64,000 bases of DNA, from positions 682,001-746,000 of the forward strand of contig NW_027445626.1 of NCBI RefSeq assembly GCF_035582795.1. The letters are read 5' to 3'. The translations under genes and the position numbers were made by a program. This DNA is from Mycteria americana (lineage: Eukaryota; Chordata; Aves; Ciconiiformes; Ciconiidae). Shown in pieces: positions 47,390 to 59,689 of this stretch. Positions within the stretch are counted from its first letter, which is position 1, and each line of letters begins with the position of its first letter. The notes under the pieces are model-generated. The model saw nothing but the letters and a program-made list of their open reading frames with translations, ran no database searches and was not told the origin of the DNA.

Positions 47390-48330
47390 TTGGAGACAGG
47401 GCAATGGGGCAATCACGGAGTCCCCCCTACCTGGAAGGGAGAATGTTCCCAGCCCTTAGACAAATCTCTTCCTCCTCTCTCTCATGACCTGCATGGTGTT
47501 TGTGCTTGGGAAAACTCTCATCATCATGCTGGTGGTGGCAAACCGGCATCTGTACACTCCCATGAGCTGCTTCTTGGGGCATTTGTCTTCCCTGGAGACC
47601 TTCTACAGATCCAGCACCCTGCCCCAGGTGATGGCCCACTTCATGACTGGGGACAGCACCATCTCTGCTCATCACTTTGTTAGTACTGTTTCCTGCACAT
47701 TTGGCATGTACAGAGGGTTTACTACTGGTGACCACATCCTATGATGAGTAGCGGGCTGTGTGCCACCCCCTGCTCTCTACAAGACTCATGAACGGGGACA
47801 TCTGTCTCCAGAGGACAGCTGCACCTTGGCTAGGGGGATTTCTGGCAACTACAGTAATCATTTCAGTCATGTCCCAGAGAGAGTTCTGTGGCCTCACTGG
47901 AGTGGACCACTTCTTCTGTGAATTCACCCCATTGCTGGAGCTCTCACACAGTGACACCGTGACACTCATGCTCTTGCCTTTTAGAACCTGCTTTTTAGAT
48001 CCCATCCTCCCCTTCCTGTTCACATGGGCATCCTGTGCATGCATCAGAGCTGCAGTGCTGGGGCAGATCTCCCATCCAGTATGCGCAGGCAGAAGGCCTT
48101 CTCCACCTGCTCCTCTCAGCCCACTAGTGCCACTGTTTTCTATGACACCCTCATCCTTGGGTGTATGTTGCCCAGAACAGCTGTCCTGAGAGAGTTTGGC
48201 AAAGCCCATTTTCTACATCATCCTCAGGCCCCTGCTCAATCCCCTGGGGGGAGTGGGACACTGAGAAAAACACTCAGGAAAGCTGTGAGCTGCATCGAGA
48301 GCTCATGGCAGCTGTGGGCCTGCAGGAAGA
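47390..48330 (+). pseudogene. Olfactory receptor pseudogene
   Basis: A broken OR of the same subfamily as 56,852-57,811. Recognisable pieces in order: TM1-2 ('LIIMLVVANRHLYTPMSCFLG', 47,510-47,580), a decayed DRY region near 47,735, then in other frames 'VDHFFCEFTPLLELSHSDT' (47,905-47,965), 'GRRKAFSTCSS' type text (48,085-48,115) and a tail 'KTLRKAVSCIESS' (48,265-48,303). At least three frame changes and stop codons separate these. The start codon is lost. Confidence 0.82.
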
Positions 48331-48439
48331 AATAACTTCTGGTTCTCTTTTGAACCAGCCAAGAGGACGTGGACTGGCATGTGCTGTGTCCTGACCAATC
48401 CCCTGGAAGCATGGGACATGGAGAAGGCTTTTGGTGTGA

Positions 48440-48935
48440 GCAGAGGCAGAGAGGTAGGTGCTGGTGGAGCTCGCTGGTGTCATCGTGAGACCTCTTTCCA
48501 ACATGTTGGAAAAGCCAGAGAGATCAGAGAGGTTCCAAGGTCCTCAGAAAAGGCAAATATCAAACCCATGTTCAAGAAGGGCAAGAAGGAGGACTGGGAG
48601 AATGACAGGCTGGTCAGCTTCCCCTCAGTCCCTGGGAAGGTGATGGGGCAAGTCCTCCTGCAGCCATCTCCAGGCACTTGAAGGACAAGAAAGAGGTTGC
48701 TGAACCCATGTGGGAGGTGAAAGACGGACATGTTGTGTACCTGGACTTTTGCAAGTCCTTGGATGTGATCTCCCGTAGTCTCCTTAGAGCAGGCTGTTGG
48801 CATCTGGACTGAAGAAGTGGATCATGTCGTGGGTGGGAAGTTGGCTGGACTATCAGGAACAACTGCCATTAGTGGTACAAAGTCCTCCGAGGAGCCAGAT
48901 ACTAGCAGCATCCCTCAGGGTTCCGCAAAATCTCA
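48440..48935 (+). mobile_element. CR1 LINE fragment, plus strand
   Basis: RT entry region: 'VELAGVIVRPLSNMLEKP' near 48,460-48,515, 'KGKKEDWEN' near 48,575, 'PSVPGKVMGQ' near 48,630, then 'HVVYLDFCKS' near 48,730. Frame changes between the pieces. Confidence 0.78.
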
Positions 48936-49515
48936 TAAAAAAATCATCCAAAGCCTAGCAACCCTGGAAATTAAGACTTTTTCAGCTGTTACGTAGAGTT
49001 CTTGTTCTGCACAGGTTTCAACTTTTTTCTAAAATTGACATTCTGGGCTTGAGTCAGTTGTTCGCACAGAGGTGGCCATTGCATCCAAGATACCCTGGGG
49101 TAACTGAAGCACCTGTGTGGGAAAGGTAACCCAGGAACCCTTCTGGTGATGAGCTGGTTTGCAGGCAGGGTACCTCTGGCAGGGTGCAGGGCATCGCCTT
49201 CCTCCAGCGCTGCTGGGTGGCCTGTGAAGAGGCTGTGAAGAGGAAGCACAGCAGCACAATGTGTCCCCTTGGATGCTGGCTGTGAGGTCACTTCTGAGTG
49301 GTCAGCAATGGGGAGAGAGATATTCTCAGGTCAGGAAGGTCATGCGAAAGCTGCCCCCAACAAGATGACACATTTGGGGAGGTGAGGAGGAGCCTGGGCA
49401 AGAGAAATGGGAGATTTGGGTGAGGGAAGAGAGGCTTGGCCAACAGACACAAAAGGCCTGTAGAGGTCAAATGGCTTATAGCGATGGTGCTGTGAAAACA
49501 CAGACTGTGAAAACA
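48936..49515. other. Gene-free stretch
   Basis: No gene recognised. From about 49,260 a single unit related to the 'ctgtgaggtcacttct' minisatellite appears. Confidence 0.35.
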
Positions 49516-49519
49516 TTCA

Positions 49520-49960
49520 TGTTAAGCCCTTACACTATCTCTAACCAGTAACCTTCAGCCCTAACATGATCCTTAAATGCTACTCCTGCCCCTGACAGTA
49601 ATCCACTGTCACTAACCTACCTGAGGTTAGGCTATCCCTAACCTAAAACCTTACGACTAAGCGAAATCCCAAACCCATAGTCCCTTATCCTTACTCTTAT
49701 CCTCTTACTCACCCTAGCCTTTATCCTTAGCATTAAGATCCTAGCCTTAATCTTAGCCCTGAGCCCAGCCCTAAACAAAACCCTAGCCCACAAAGCTCGC
49801 CCACACCTTAAACACTACCAGACACCCTCACCACACCACCAAACCTTCCCCCTAGGCCTTTGCCTAATCCCTAAGCCTGAAAGGTGAGCTCTAAACCCAA
49901 AGCCCTAACCTGAACACCTAACCCCTGAAGCCCTCTTTCCCATGCTCTGACCCACTCATC
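49520..49960 (+). repeat. Degenerate telomere-like (CCCTAA) tract
   Basis: About 440 bases dominated by variants of CCCTAA/CCTTA/CCTAA, such as 'cctatccctaacctaaaacc' style text near 49,630-49,650 and 'aaagccctaacctgaacacc' near 49,900. Units are diverged, as in old interstitial telomeric repeats or subtelomeric satellite. Confidence 0.65.
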
Positions 49961-50059
49961 ACCGTCCCCTCTCCTCACCCTTACTTAAGCTGTTTGGCCC
50001 CTTGGGGCAGGGCAGGGATCGTGAGGTCTCGGAGCAGTCGCATGGTGTCGGAAGAGGAA

Positions 50060-50400
50060 TGTGAGGTGACCTGTATCTGACCAGCTCATAGGCCACAAGG
50101 AGGAGATGGGTGGGAATGCTATGGTGTGGTCAGCTGTTCTTCAGGGTCTCATGGCACAGGAGGAGGCACGTGGCTGTGAAGGTGGCTGTGAGGTCACTTC
50201 TGTCTTTGGAGTTGATAGGCCAGCAGCAGGAACATGGCTGGGAAAGGGACTGTGAGGTCACTTCTTTCGGAAGCAGCTGGTAGCTCAGGCCTCGACTCAT
50301 GGCTGGAATATGTGCTTTTAGGCTCACATTTGCCAGCAGCCCTGATAAGGCAGCAGAAGGCACCTGGTTGGCACACTGATTATGAGATCCCCTCTGCTGA
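50060..50400 (+). repeat. Minisatellite with 'ctgtgaggtcacttct' core
   Basis: Two clear units (cores at 50,186 and 50,249) and weaker flanking ones share 'gataggccagcagcagg' and 'acatggctgg'. The units resemble those at 19,540-19,862. Confidence 0.55.
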
Positions 50401-50404
50401 AGTT

Positions 50405-51230
50405 CCTGGGCGCTGTGCAGTTGAACATGTGTATCCATGACCCAGAGGAGGCAACTCTCACCATGTTTAATGTGAACAAATGCCGGACTCTGCCCCTAGC
50501 ACAAAATCATGCTGGGCACAGGTATAGACTGGGAGAGGAGTGGCTGGAGAGCAGCCCTGCAGCAAGGGCTCTGGGGGTGCTGGTTGACAGCAGGCTCAGT
50601 AGCAGTCAGCAGTGTGCCCTGGCAGCCAAGAGGGCAAACCGCATCCTGGGGTGCATCAGACACAGCATGGCCAGCCGGCCAAAAGAGGGGATTATCCCAC
50701 TGCATTTAGCAATGGTGCAGACTCACTGTGAGTACTGTGTGCAGCTCTGGGCCCCACAATTTAAGCAGGATGCAAGGTACTCAAATGAGTCCAGAGGAGG
50801 GCAACAAAGCTGGTGAAAGGGTGGAAGGAATGTCCTGTGAGGAGCGGCTGAGGATGCTGGGCTTGTCTAGTTTGGAGAACAGGAGGCTGAGGGGCAACCT
50901 CCTTGCTCTCTACAGCTTCCTGAGGAGGGGAAGTGGAGAGGGAGGTGCTGATCTCTGATCCCTGGTATCCAGTGACAGGCCACGGGGGAATGGTTCAAAG
51001 CTGCGCCAGGGGAGGTTTAGACTGGAGATTAGGAAGCATTGCTTTACCAAGAGGGTGGTCAAACATTGGAACAGGCTTCCTAGAGAGGTGGTTGATGCCC
51101 CATGCATGTCACTGTTTAAAGAGGCATTTGGACAATGGCCTTAATAACATGATTTATCTTTTGCTCAGACCTGAAGCGGTCAGGTATTTGGACTAGAAGA
51201 TCATTGTAGGTCCCTTCCAACTGAACCATT
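50405..51230 (+). mobile_element. CR1 LINE 3' end, plus strand
   Basis: Carries the ORF2 C-terminal third: 'NVNKCRTLPLAQN', 'YRLGEEWLESSPAARALGVL' (50,480-50,590), 'ANRILGCIRHSMASR' and 'HCEYCVQLWAPQFKQD'. After a frame change come 'ERLRMLGLSSLENRRLRGNL' (50,840-50,900) and a worn '[11 protein letters not shown]' part. The 3' end joins an ATTCT repeat. Confidence 0.9.
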
Positions 51231-51292
51231 CTATTCTATTCTATTCTATTCTATTCTATTCTATTCTATTCTATTCTATTCTATTCTCTGTA
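51229..51292 (+). repeat. (ATTCT)n microsatellite at a CR1 3' end
   Basis: About 12 units of ATTCT directly after the CR1 3' UTR. CR1 elements end in short repeats of ATTCTRTG type, so this looks like an expanded CR1 tail. Confidence 0.9.
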
Positions 51293-52195
51293 GCTGTACA
51301 AGGTGGATCCCTCCAGCAGCTGGGCTCAGACACTCAGTCTCCTCAGTTGCTGCCCCTGGATACCAGCCTCCCCAGTTGCAGGCACCTGGACATACGAGCC
51401 CCTGAGGCCACAGCCCCTTTCCAGATGCTAGTACAGAACACCCCAGTCACACACACACCCCCTTCCACACACACTCCAGTCTCTCAGGTGCTGGCACTAT
51501 TGACATAGGGGCTGTCTGACCCCCTGCTCCAATTGCTGCACTCACACCCCTGTGCTCACATGTTCATGCAGAAAAGGGATTGCCTCACACAGGAAAGAGT
51601 TAGAAATTAAGTTTAATTTGAAGACAGGACAGACGGCACTGGTCGGGGTCCTCCCCTAAACTTCCATAATAAGTCTCATGCAATCCAAAAATGCTCTTCC
51701 CTGCATCCCATAATGTGTCCTATACCCCTAGGCAACAATGCCCTTAGTGCAAATGCTGATCCAGAGACCTCCTCTCAGAGACTCATCTTGATGGGTTTCA
51801 CACCTGGACAACGGGGCTGATGGCTCTCCCAGGGCAGCCCTGGAAGGAGCTGGGACAAGGTCTTCATTCCTCAGGAGCCTGTAATTTGGGGTCCCACCTG
51901 CCACTGTGCCTCTGTGCTCTTCTGGGTTTGTGGGGATGGGCTCTTGATGAGCTGGTGGCTCTCCTGTGATGGGTCTGGGAGCAGCTGGGGCAGGGTATTA
52001 ACTGACTTACTCCTCCTGCCATTGTTAGTGCCTTCTTGGTGTGTGCAGATGAGCTTCTTCTCACTTAACCAAAAAACAATCCAACAAGAACATAAATCTC
52101 CTGAGGCTTCTGTATTTGCAGGTTACATACATATGCATTGGTGTTATTTAACATATGATAGCAGCTCATGGGAATTGCTGTCCAGAAATGCATCA
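51293..52195. other. Gene-free stretch
   Basis: Contains short imperfect repeats of 'cccagtctctcaggtgctgg' type near 51,320-51,510. No gene recognised. Confidence 0.35.
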
Positions 52196-52198
52196 TGA

Positions 52199-53141
52199 TT
52201 AGGGGAAAAGCCGTGTTGTTGCAACGGCTTCGTTCAGGGCCAGTATCACAGTCTTGTTTCTAAGACTGTAGATGAACGGATTTAAGAATGGGTACAGGAC
52301 AGTGTTCAGCAAAGCTACAATTCTGTTTGTCTCCAAGGAAACATCCTCGGAAGGACGCACATAGAGAGCAATGCAGCTCCCATATGCAATGGCCAAGGTG
52401 GTGAGATGGGAAGAACATGTAGTAAAAGCTTTTTTTCCTCCCAGAGGCTGCTGGCAGGTGTAGAATACAGAAAAGGATGCCCATGTAAAATGCCAGAGTG
52501 AAACATAGGGAACCCAGTATGAGACATGATAATAAAACAGACTCTATTTTCCACAGCAAGCTGGTGTCAGAGCAGGACAGGTTGAATAAGGGGGAGTTGT
52601 CACCAAAAAAATGGTGGATCTCGTTCGAGCCACAGAAAGTCAGCTTGTAGAGGAGGACCAGATGCTAACTCAAGACTGTGATGCCTATGACCCAAGCAGC
52701 AATGACCAGGTGGACGCAGAGCTGAAGCTTCATGATGGCAGCATAACACAAAGGCTGGCAGATGGCAACATAACGGTCAAAGGACATGACAACAAGTAGA
52801 ACCAACTCGGTACAGCCCAGGGCAAAATAGAAACAGGATTGGGCAAAGCAGCTGCTTAGTGAGATGGTTCTCCTACCAGAACCCAGGATCACAAACAATT
52901 TGATGCTTGTGGAGGATGTAAACCAGATTTCCAGGAAGGCCAGATTGCTGATGAAAAAGTACATGGGGGTTTGCAGGCGGTGATACACACACACGAGGAA
53001 AATGATGGTTGCCTTCCCCATCACTGTTGTCAGGTATAGGAGCAGAAGGACCAGAGAGATAAATAGCTGTAGTCTTTGATCAAGCCCTGAGAAACCCGCT
53101 AGGATGAACTCAGTCACTGCAGTTTCATTTTCTGCTCCCAT
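52199..53141 (-). pseudogene. Olfactory receptor pseudogene with two lesions
   Basis: A class II OR on the minus strand, starting at the ATG at 53,141 ('MGAENETAVTEFILAGFSG'). TM1-TM4 are intact: 'QTPMYFFISNLAFLEIWFTS', 'MSFDRYVAICQPLCY'. A TAG then interrupts in frame near 52,665 and the frame continues in the same register ('HLVLLYKLTFCGSNEIHHFF'). A single extra A in an A7 run near 52,430 shifts the frame inside 'SGRKKAFTTCSSHL'. The end 'LNPFIYSLRNK' (TM7) is preserved at 52,290-52,250. With only two lesions it was lost recently or could segregate as an intact allele. Subfamily uncertain (OR6-like features). Confidence 0.87.
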
Positions 53142-53525
53142 GCTGAATTTCAGTTCATCCTGCTGAGACAGGAGCATGGCAAAAAACAAGTGTGATGATT
53201 TTACAGTCTGCATGAAAAGTTCTTCCTTCTCTGCTTCTTCCCTTTCTTGCAGTCTTCCTATCTAACACAAACATAGTCCTTCAAGCAGTTCTCACACCCT
53301 GATTGTTCCGTTTGACATTTCAGTTAGAGTCCTCAGGGAATTTGTTGTCTTCTTTCTACCTTTTTCAAACACTCACAGAGGATTCTTTCTCCAGAAGAGA
53401 AGATTGTAAAGAGGCTGTTAGCTATTTCACCCCATTCCTGGGAAATTCCAAATTCACTCAGACCTCTTGCAAACATCTGTCACACCTAAGTGCCAAACTC
53501 ATCTCTTCTATTGCACAAATGCTAA

Positions 53526-53570
53526 ACCATCAAATCAAATCAAATCAAATCAAATCAAATCAAATCAATC
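53526..53570 (+). repeat. (AAATC)n microsatellite
   Basis: About eight perfect AAATC units. Confidence 0.92.
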
Positions 53571-56500
53571 AGTATGTTGAAAGCTATTCTTTCTGCTTTT
53601 CAGTACTTGCCTTTTTGGACGAGGAATCCCTGAGAATCTGTTCATTTCAAAAGAATGAATATCAAGGATCTCTTTTGCAATGCCCTGCTTTCTTCCACAG
53701 CTTCTTGCTCTCTGCTTCTTCAGGAAAGGGGAGGGGGTGGAATAGGGACCAAGTATAACTCGTCTTCTTTAGTACGCTAAATAATGACCGAAATTCATCA
53801 TGATCCCACACAATCTGGCACACAGACTCTCTCATCTGACATCCATCTGCACTGAAATGCACTTGTTTCCAAACAGTTGCTCATTGCTATTACTATCCAA
53901 TGTCCTGACCTAAATGGAGAGCAAGAGAAGAGTGTCTGGAAGAGGTTTGCAACCTTTCTTTGGCATGCCAGACATAGGTTGGGAGGAACCAGCCTCTAGC
54001 GTTTTGTCTTGTCTCCCTTGACTACAGAGGGAGCCTCGGGAAAACCAGTTCTCACAGGCACCTGCAGTGAAGTAGATGACACTCACTATTCAAGTCTCAA
54101 ACCACTGATTTATTAAGCTATTATTTTTTAAATCAGAATCCACATCTAACAGAAGGCAGCACAAGAAAAAGATATGCAAGAAAGACTGGTGTGTTTCCCT
54201 TCATCTTTACATTTGTTTTCAGACATAGAAAGGAGCAGAGCAGATGACTCCCAGAGTAGGAGGATTCAAAATGCAAGGGGAGGAGAGGGAGGGGAGGAGA
54301 TGGCGGGTTTGAAGCAGTGAAAGAAAGCTTCTCCACAGACTGTGTTGTCCCCTCAGGCTCTGTCCCAGGGCAGAATGGGTAGCACTTCCACAAGGAGTAA
54401 AATGGGATGTTCAATATAGGGCAGCACTCCATGTTTGCCTTGACATTGTAGCTTGGGGCTCAGGCTAGTCTTAGATCCCAAGTGCCTGGCTTGTTCTTTG
54501 CCTCTAGTCTGGTGTAGGGGAACCTCTGCACTGGCTTCATGTGGGAAACTTGCTGAGATTAAACCACTGGCTGTATTTGAGCAAAAGCTCAAGTTCAGTC
54601 ACCTACAGCGGTAGGACTGTAGTAGATCAGTACCTGAGCTCCCTTTAGCCGCCAGCAAGTTAGGCACCTTTGCCCCTGGGAGGGGTTTGGGTTTCCTCTC
54701 TCCTCAACGGGCAGAGCCTGGCACCCCTGAGGGTGATTCATCCTGTCCCACATTGCCAGTCTCCTCAGCTTGGAAGAAATGCCTCCTTTCTCCCCACTGG
54801 CCATTCCTGGAGTCTGGAAGGAGCAGCTGTGGCACATATCTCATTGGAGTTCTGCTCCAGGAGTGTGAAGAGCTCATGGCTCATTCCCCTGCCTCATTTC
54901 CCCCTTCCTAAGAGCACAGAGGTCCAGGGGAGGGCAGCTCAGGGCTTCCATCCCCACAGGGCTTCAGTTGCGCAGTACTCACTTTCTGCGACACAAAGAG
55001 AACTCTGAGCTGCAGCAGGAACCTTCAGGAGACTCTTCTATAAACCCAGCAGGCACTGCAGAGCTGGAGACATTCAGGTGCTGCTGAAGACTCAAAGGAA
55101 AGGTTATCACATCATGCTGGGGATTACAGGTAGGTGCTGGATTTGCTGAGGCAGGTGGGCTTAACGTGCCAGTGGCTCTTTGCACAGTGGCAACTATGAA
55201 GTGAGACCATGTGGCCTGGGTACAGTCCTGTCCTGCATGTCTTCTCATTCCAGCTCACTCTTTCCTCTAGAGACCCTCCCTGTGTCCGTGACACTGCTGA
55301 ACAGAGATACCGGCAGCGTGGTTGTCACTACAGTCAGAGCTGTGGGGCATAAGCTGGTGGGCACTCACACACCTCAGTGGACGTGAAGAGGTTGGGGCAG
55401 AGTGTATGGGGCCAGTGTGCCAATACATGTCCCTTATTTTCTTAGCTCTCTGAATCTCTCTCTGTCTCTTTCTCCATCTTGCTTGTATCATAGGGATCAA
55501 TCTCAATCCCTCAGCTATCTCACAGTTGTCTCTCAGCCATCAACGTGGCATGTGATGTCCAGAGAGCAGTGAATCTGAGGCACCCTGCCCATGGAAGCAC
55601 CTTCAGGAACAAGGCATCCCAGTGTAGGTTGGGTGGATCACTCAGTAAAAGGGCTCCTCCATCCCAGGAACTCTCTGGGCTGCCTAGGTGCCTGCCTTGG
55701 CCATCTCCATGTCGCTGTAAAAGGTATCAAGTTTGAGACAGGGAATCATCGGGACAGTGTTTTTTCTGAGCTGAGTGTTATGAAAACCCAAAGAGGAGGT
55801 GTGGGCAAAGTGCTCTCTCTTTCAGCCACAGATGTTCCCTGGGCAGGCAAGCAGGCATGTATCAGGCATTTAGTGGAACCCTGTGCTTGATCATGATCCT
55901 GCCCTGCCTCAGCCCCCACTTGCCCTCGGGACACAACTCTGTCTTCATTGCAGTGCAGAATAGGGAGCCCTGAGAACTGAGATGGGAATACTGAGGTCCA
56001 GGTGCTGTGCTGCTTCAGGGAAGCAGCCCAAATGCATTCAGAAATTGAAGGAGAGCAGGAAAAGATGTTCAGCCAGTGGTCATCACCCCTGTCCTTTTCG
56101 CCTCCTCCTCATGCAACATAGCCTTTCCTCATTTGGCTTAAACAACTCAGTTACCTCTTCTCTGGAATTTGTTTTTCCCTGCCCTTCCCTCCCAAGTTCA
56201 CATCTGCTTGTAAGTCTCCTGTTTAACAGACCCTTTGCAGTGCCTTCAACTACCAAGCTAGTAACTGCTGGCCACTCTTGCTCCGTGGAAAGAGATGCAC
56301 TGTCCAGGGACAGAATGGGCTCATCAGAAAGCAAATGCTTCAGGGAGTTGAGACCGCTAATCCTGTTTCGTGTCCATTCTTCCTCAGTGTGAAGAAAGAG
56401 TCTATGGCACGATGCGTTCCCCTAAAGGCTTTTTTGCATGATGGGGCTTTCCTGTCTGGCCCATCTTTCTGCTGCTGGAAAGCAGGACTTGGCTAAGGCC

Positions 56501-56851
56501 TGTGCTGGGTACTACTGGGAAGAACTTCAAGCGTCATCATCTAATGTGAGCAAATGAACCTTCTCTTTCATTCCACAGAAATAGGCACCTCATTGCAGCA
56601 AATCATCGCTCTAATCAGAGGAGGTTCTTCTAAGAAGAGTAGTTTGGCCCTCTCAAAGAACCTGTTCCTGCCCTTTCACGAGGAATGGAGCCCCTAAACC
56701 AAGTGTGAATTCAGGCAGATGAGGGAAAACCTCCATGTTGTCTCTGGCAGTCGCTGCTTCCCAGTTCCTTTTTGCAACAAACACAGAAGCGCATGCCCTT
56801 CCTCAGGTTCCCTTCCTGCCAAGAGGGGAAAAGAAAGTCCTACAGTGCTTC
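53571..56851. other. Gene-free stretch between OR pseudogenes
   Basis: No gene or known mobile element was recognised. A purine-rich patch lies near 54,265-54,300. Possible 5' non-coding exons of the OR at 56,852 could lie here, but no conserved block like those of the OR14-like units is visible. Confidence 0.4.
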
Positions 56852-57811
56852 ATGGAGAAAGAGGAATGGGACAACCGGACATCACCAGTGGAGTTCCTCC
56901 TGCTGGCACTGTGTAATGTCCCCAAGCTTCAGATGCCTCTCTTTCTCCTCTCTCTCATCACCTACATGGGGACCATGTTTGTTAACATCCTCATTGTTGT
57001 GCTGCTGGTGGCAGATCAGCACCTTCACACTCCCATGTTGGTCTTCCTGGGGAATTTCTCCAGTGTGCAAATGTGCTGTACCTCCAGAATCCTGCCCAGG
57101 CTGCTGGCCAGCCTCCTAAGCAGGGACAGAGCCCTTTCTGCTCAAGGCTGCATGACACAGCTCTTTTTCTTTGGCAGTTTTGCAGGTACCGAGTGTTACC
57201 TGCTGGCCACCACGTCCTCTGATCGGTACTTGGCCATATGTCAACCCCTGCTCTACGCAAGCCTCATGAACCGGAAACTCTGTCTCCAGCTGGTGGCTGG
57301 CTCTTGGCTAGCAGGATTACTGATGTCTACCATAGTCACCAGGCTATTTTTCAAGTCACAGTGCTGTGGTCCCAATGCAAGTGATCATTTCTTCTGTGAT
57401 TTTGCCCCATTGCTAGAGCTTGCCTGCAGTGACAGCACCATGCTGAGACTGGTTACTTTCATCATCTGCTTTCTGGATGTAGTCTTCCCATTTGTATTCA
57501 CATTGGCATCCTATATCTGCATCATAGCTGCGATCCTGAGGATCCCAGCCACCACGGGGAGGCAGAAGGCCTTCTCCACCTGCTCCTCTCACCTTATCGT
57601 GGTGACTCTTTTCTATGGTACCCTCATTGTTGTCTAGATGATTCCCAGAACAGCCTCACTGAGGCAGCTCAAGGAAGTGCTCTCCTTTTTCTACACCATC
57701 CTCATGCTCATAGTCAATCCACTCCTCTACAGCCTGCGGAACAGGGAAGTCAAGGGGGCTCTTGGAAATGCACTCAGAAAAACTGTGGCCTGCATCGAGA
57801 GCTCATACTAG
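56852..57811 (+). pseudogene. Olfactory receptor with a single premature stop
   Basis: The reading frame from ATG 56,852 ('MEKEEWDNRTSPVEFLLLAL') to 57,811 is 320 codons, the normal OR length, and is broken only by TAG at 57,635-57,637. There, the usual sequence in TM6-TM7 would be a tyrosine ('LIVVY-MIPRT'). TM7 ('NPLLYSLRNREVKGAL') follows in the same frame. Other hallmarks are intact: N-glycosylation site NRT, 'HTPMLVFLGNFSS', a DRY variant 'SSDRYLAICQPL' and 'GRQKAFSTCSSHLIVV'. It belongs to the same subfamily as the pseudogene at 47,390, perhaps OR11-like. A polymorphic null is possible. Confidence 0.88.
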
Positions 57812-59680
57812 TTGTGATCCACCAGGAATAATCAGGTTGTGGTTGTGTCAAGTGTGGACAACTCGTAAGTGCATATTTTGTGTGCCAGGCATATCTTTAC
57901 AAGTGCAGAATCTTAGGAATGTTTGGGGAATGAGAATTGGGAGAAGAGCATTTGTGTCTTAAAGAAGGATAGGTCCGGTGTTGAAGAGTGTAACAACATT
58001 CCCTGCCTTTCTTCTTTCTTTCAAGTAGACACAATTGGGATGCTGCAAGTGGGAGCTGTTGAAATGCCACACCTGCCCAGGACTGGGAGAAAACTTACTC
58101 TAGACATGCTGATTTCTCTTCCGTTACCCAGCCAAGCTTGAGGGGTGGGATTGTTGCATGTCTGGGATTCCTTAGGGCATGTCCAGATTGGCAGTGAGAA
58201 GTGGGCAGCTGACTCAAGCCCTTCCACTGGGCATGTCTAAATGCGCGTAGATGAATCCCATCCCTGGTGTTCTCGGGCCTTTCTAGCAGAGGAAAACTGT
58301 GAAAGCTAGTCTGATAGGGTCAGCCCCTCAGGAAAAAAAGTAGATCTTTCCGCAGAAGAAACATACACAAGCTGGGTCTCAGTTTCCCCATTTTTTAAAC
58401 ACAGAAATCATTATTTCCCTGTTCTTTCCTTCTCATAATCTGACCCCCTCTCCAACAATGTAATTACTTATTTGTTTCCCACTGGCTGACTTAGATATTG
58501 CAAACTGAGTCCTCCTATTTTCTTCTTTCTTGCAAAATAGAGCAAGGTGAGCTCATGGGACATGACTGAGCCCATCCAGCCCCAGCAGCGGGCTTTCCCC
58601 ATTTCCTCGGCGGATGCATGTGCATAAGGTGGAAATGTTTCCGTCATCCTTGATTTGCACAAGGGCCCTGACATACTCCCACAACACACTTATTCCACTT
58701 CCACCCACACACATCAACTCCTTCCCACTTCCAGGCTCAAATCGTGGTTGCAAGAATTTGCTGCACTTCAGAAAAGGCCTTGAGCTTCGTGGATCTTCCT
58801 AGTGCTGATGGCAATCTTCCTGGCTCCCTCCAGATCTGATGGGGAGACTTCCTTCCTGTAACAAGGGCTTTATGACAAACTTTTATGAAGTGTTTGTCTT
58901 TCTGTGATTCTGATGTGTGGACGGAGTAGACACAGAAAAGAAAGATGTGCACCATAATGGATGCTGAGTGAAGTGCCAGTAAGAACCAGGTGAGATACCC
59001 CCATGGCTGTGGCTTCCTGGCAAGAAGTGTGTCCCGAGAAGGGATCCAAGCTCTGCCACTGTGGAGTGGGGAATCAGCAGTGTCCATGCCAGCTGGGGAT
59101 GCAACCAGTGACTTTTCAAAGACCACCCTTCATCTGAACTGCTTTAGAGTTGTCCTTGAGGATGGGGTATGATGGCTTACATTGCAACTACTGATTGAAC
59201 TGGCATTGCCCAGAGTGGCTATCAGAGATGCAAACTGCTATGTTGCAGCTATTGAGATTTAGGCAGATTCATGTTGGCGGGTTGTTTGTAGGTTGCTTTG
59301 TGTTGCTTTTTCTTCTTTTTTAGATACTGATCATCTTAGGGAAATCACCCAAGCACCTGAAGGATTGTTGAAGGTTTACTGCCAGAAGCCCCAGCCAATG
59401 TGCATCTCAAGAAATGAGATGCCAGAGGGCAAGGGGAGGATGGTTTGGGCACTGTCCTGGGATGTGGGAAACGGAAACGTGCTCCCCTCTCCCTGACACC
59501 TTGCCCCCAGTGAGGGCTGTGAGGAACTCTGCCAACTAGAGTTCCTCTGAAGTCACAGGGGTGTCAGGTAACCTACATCTAACTGCAGCCAATGTGGTCC
59601 TGACAGCTCAGCATTGCAGTTTCCATTTGAGCCCAAGGAGTGGTTTCTTTTTGAACTAGAGAGGAGTAGTTTCTTTTTGA
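57812..59680. other. Gene-free stretch
   Basis: No gene, RNA or mobile element was recognised. Confidence 0.35.
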
Positions 59681-59689
59681 ACCAAAGGT

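Noticed and set aside
49054-49257. Overlapping minus-strand frames near the telomere-like tract
   Set aside because: Short chance frames, mutually overlapping, with no similarity to known proteins.
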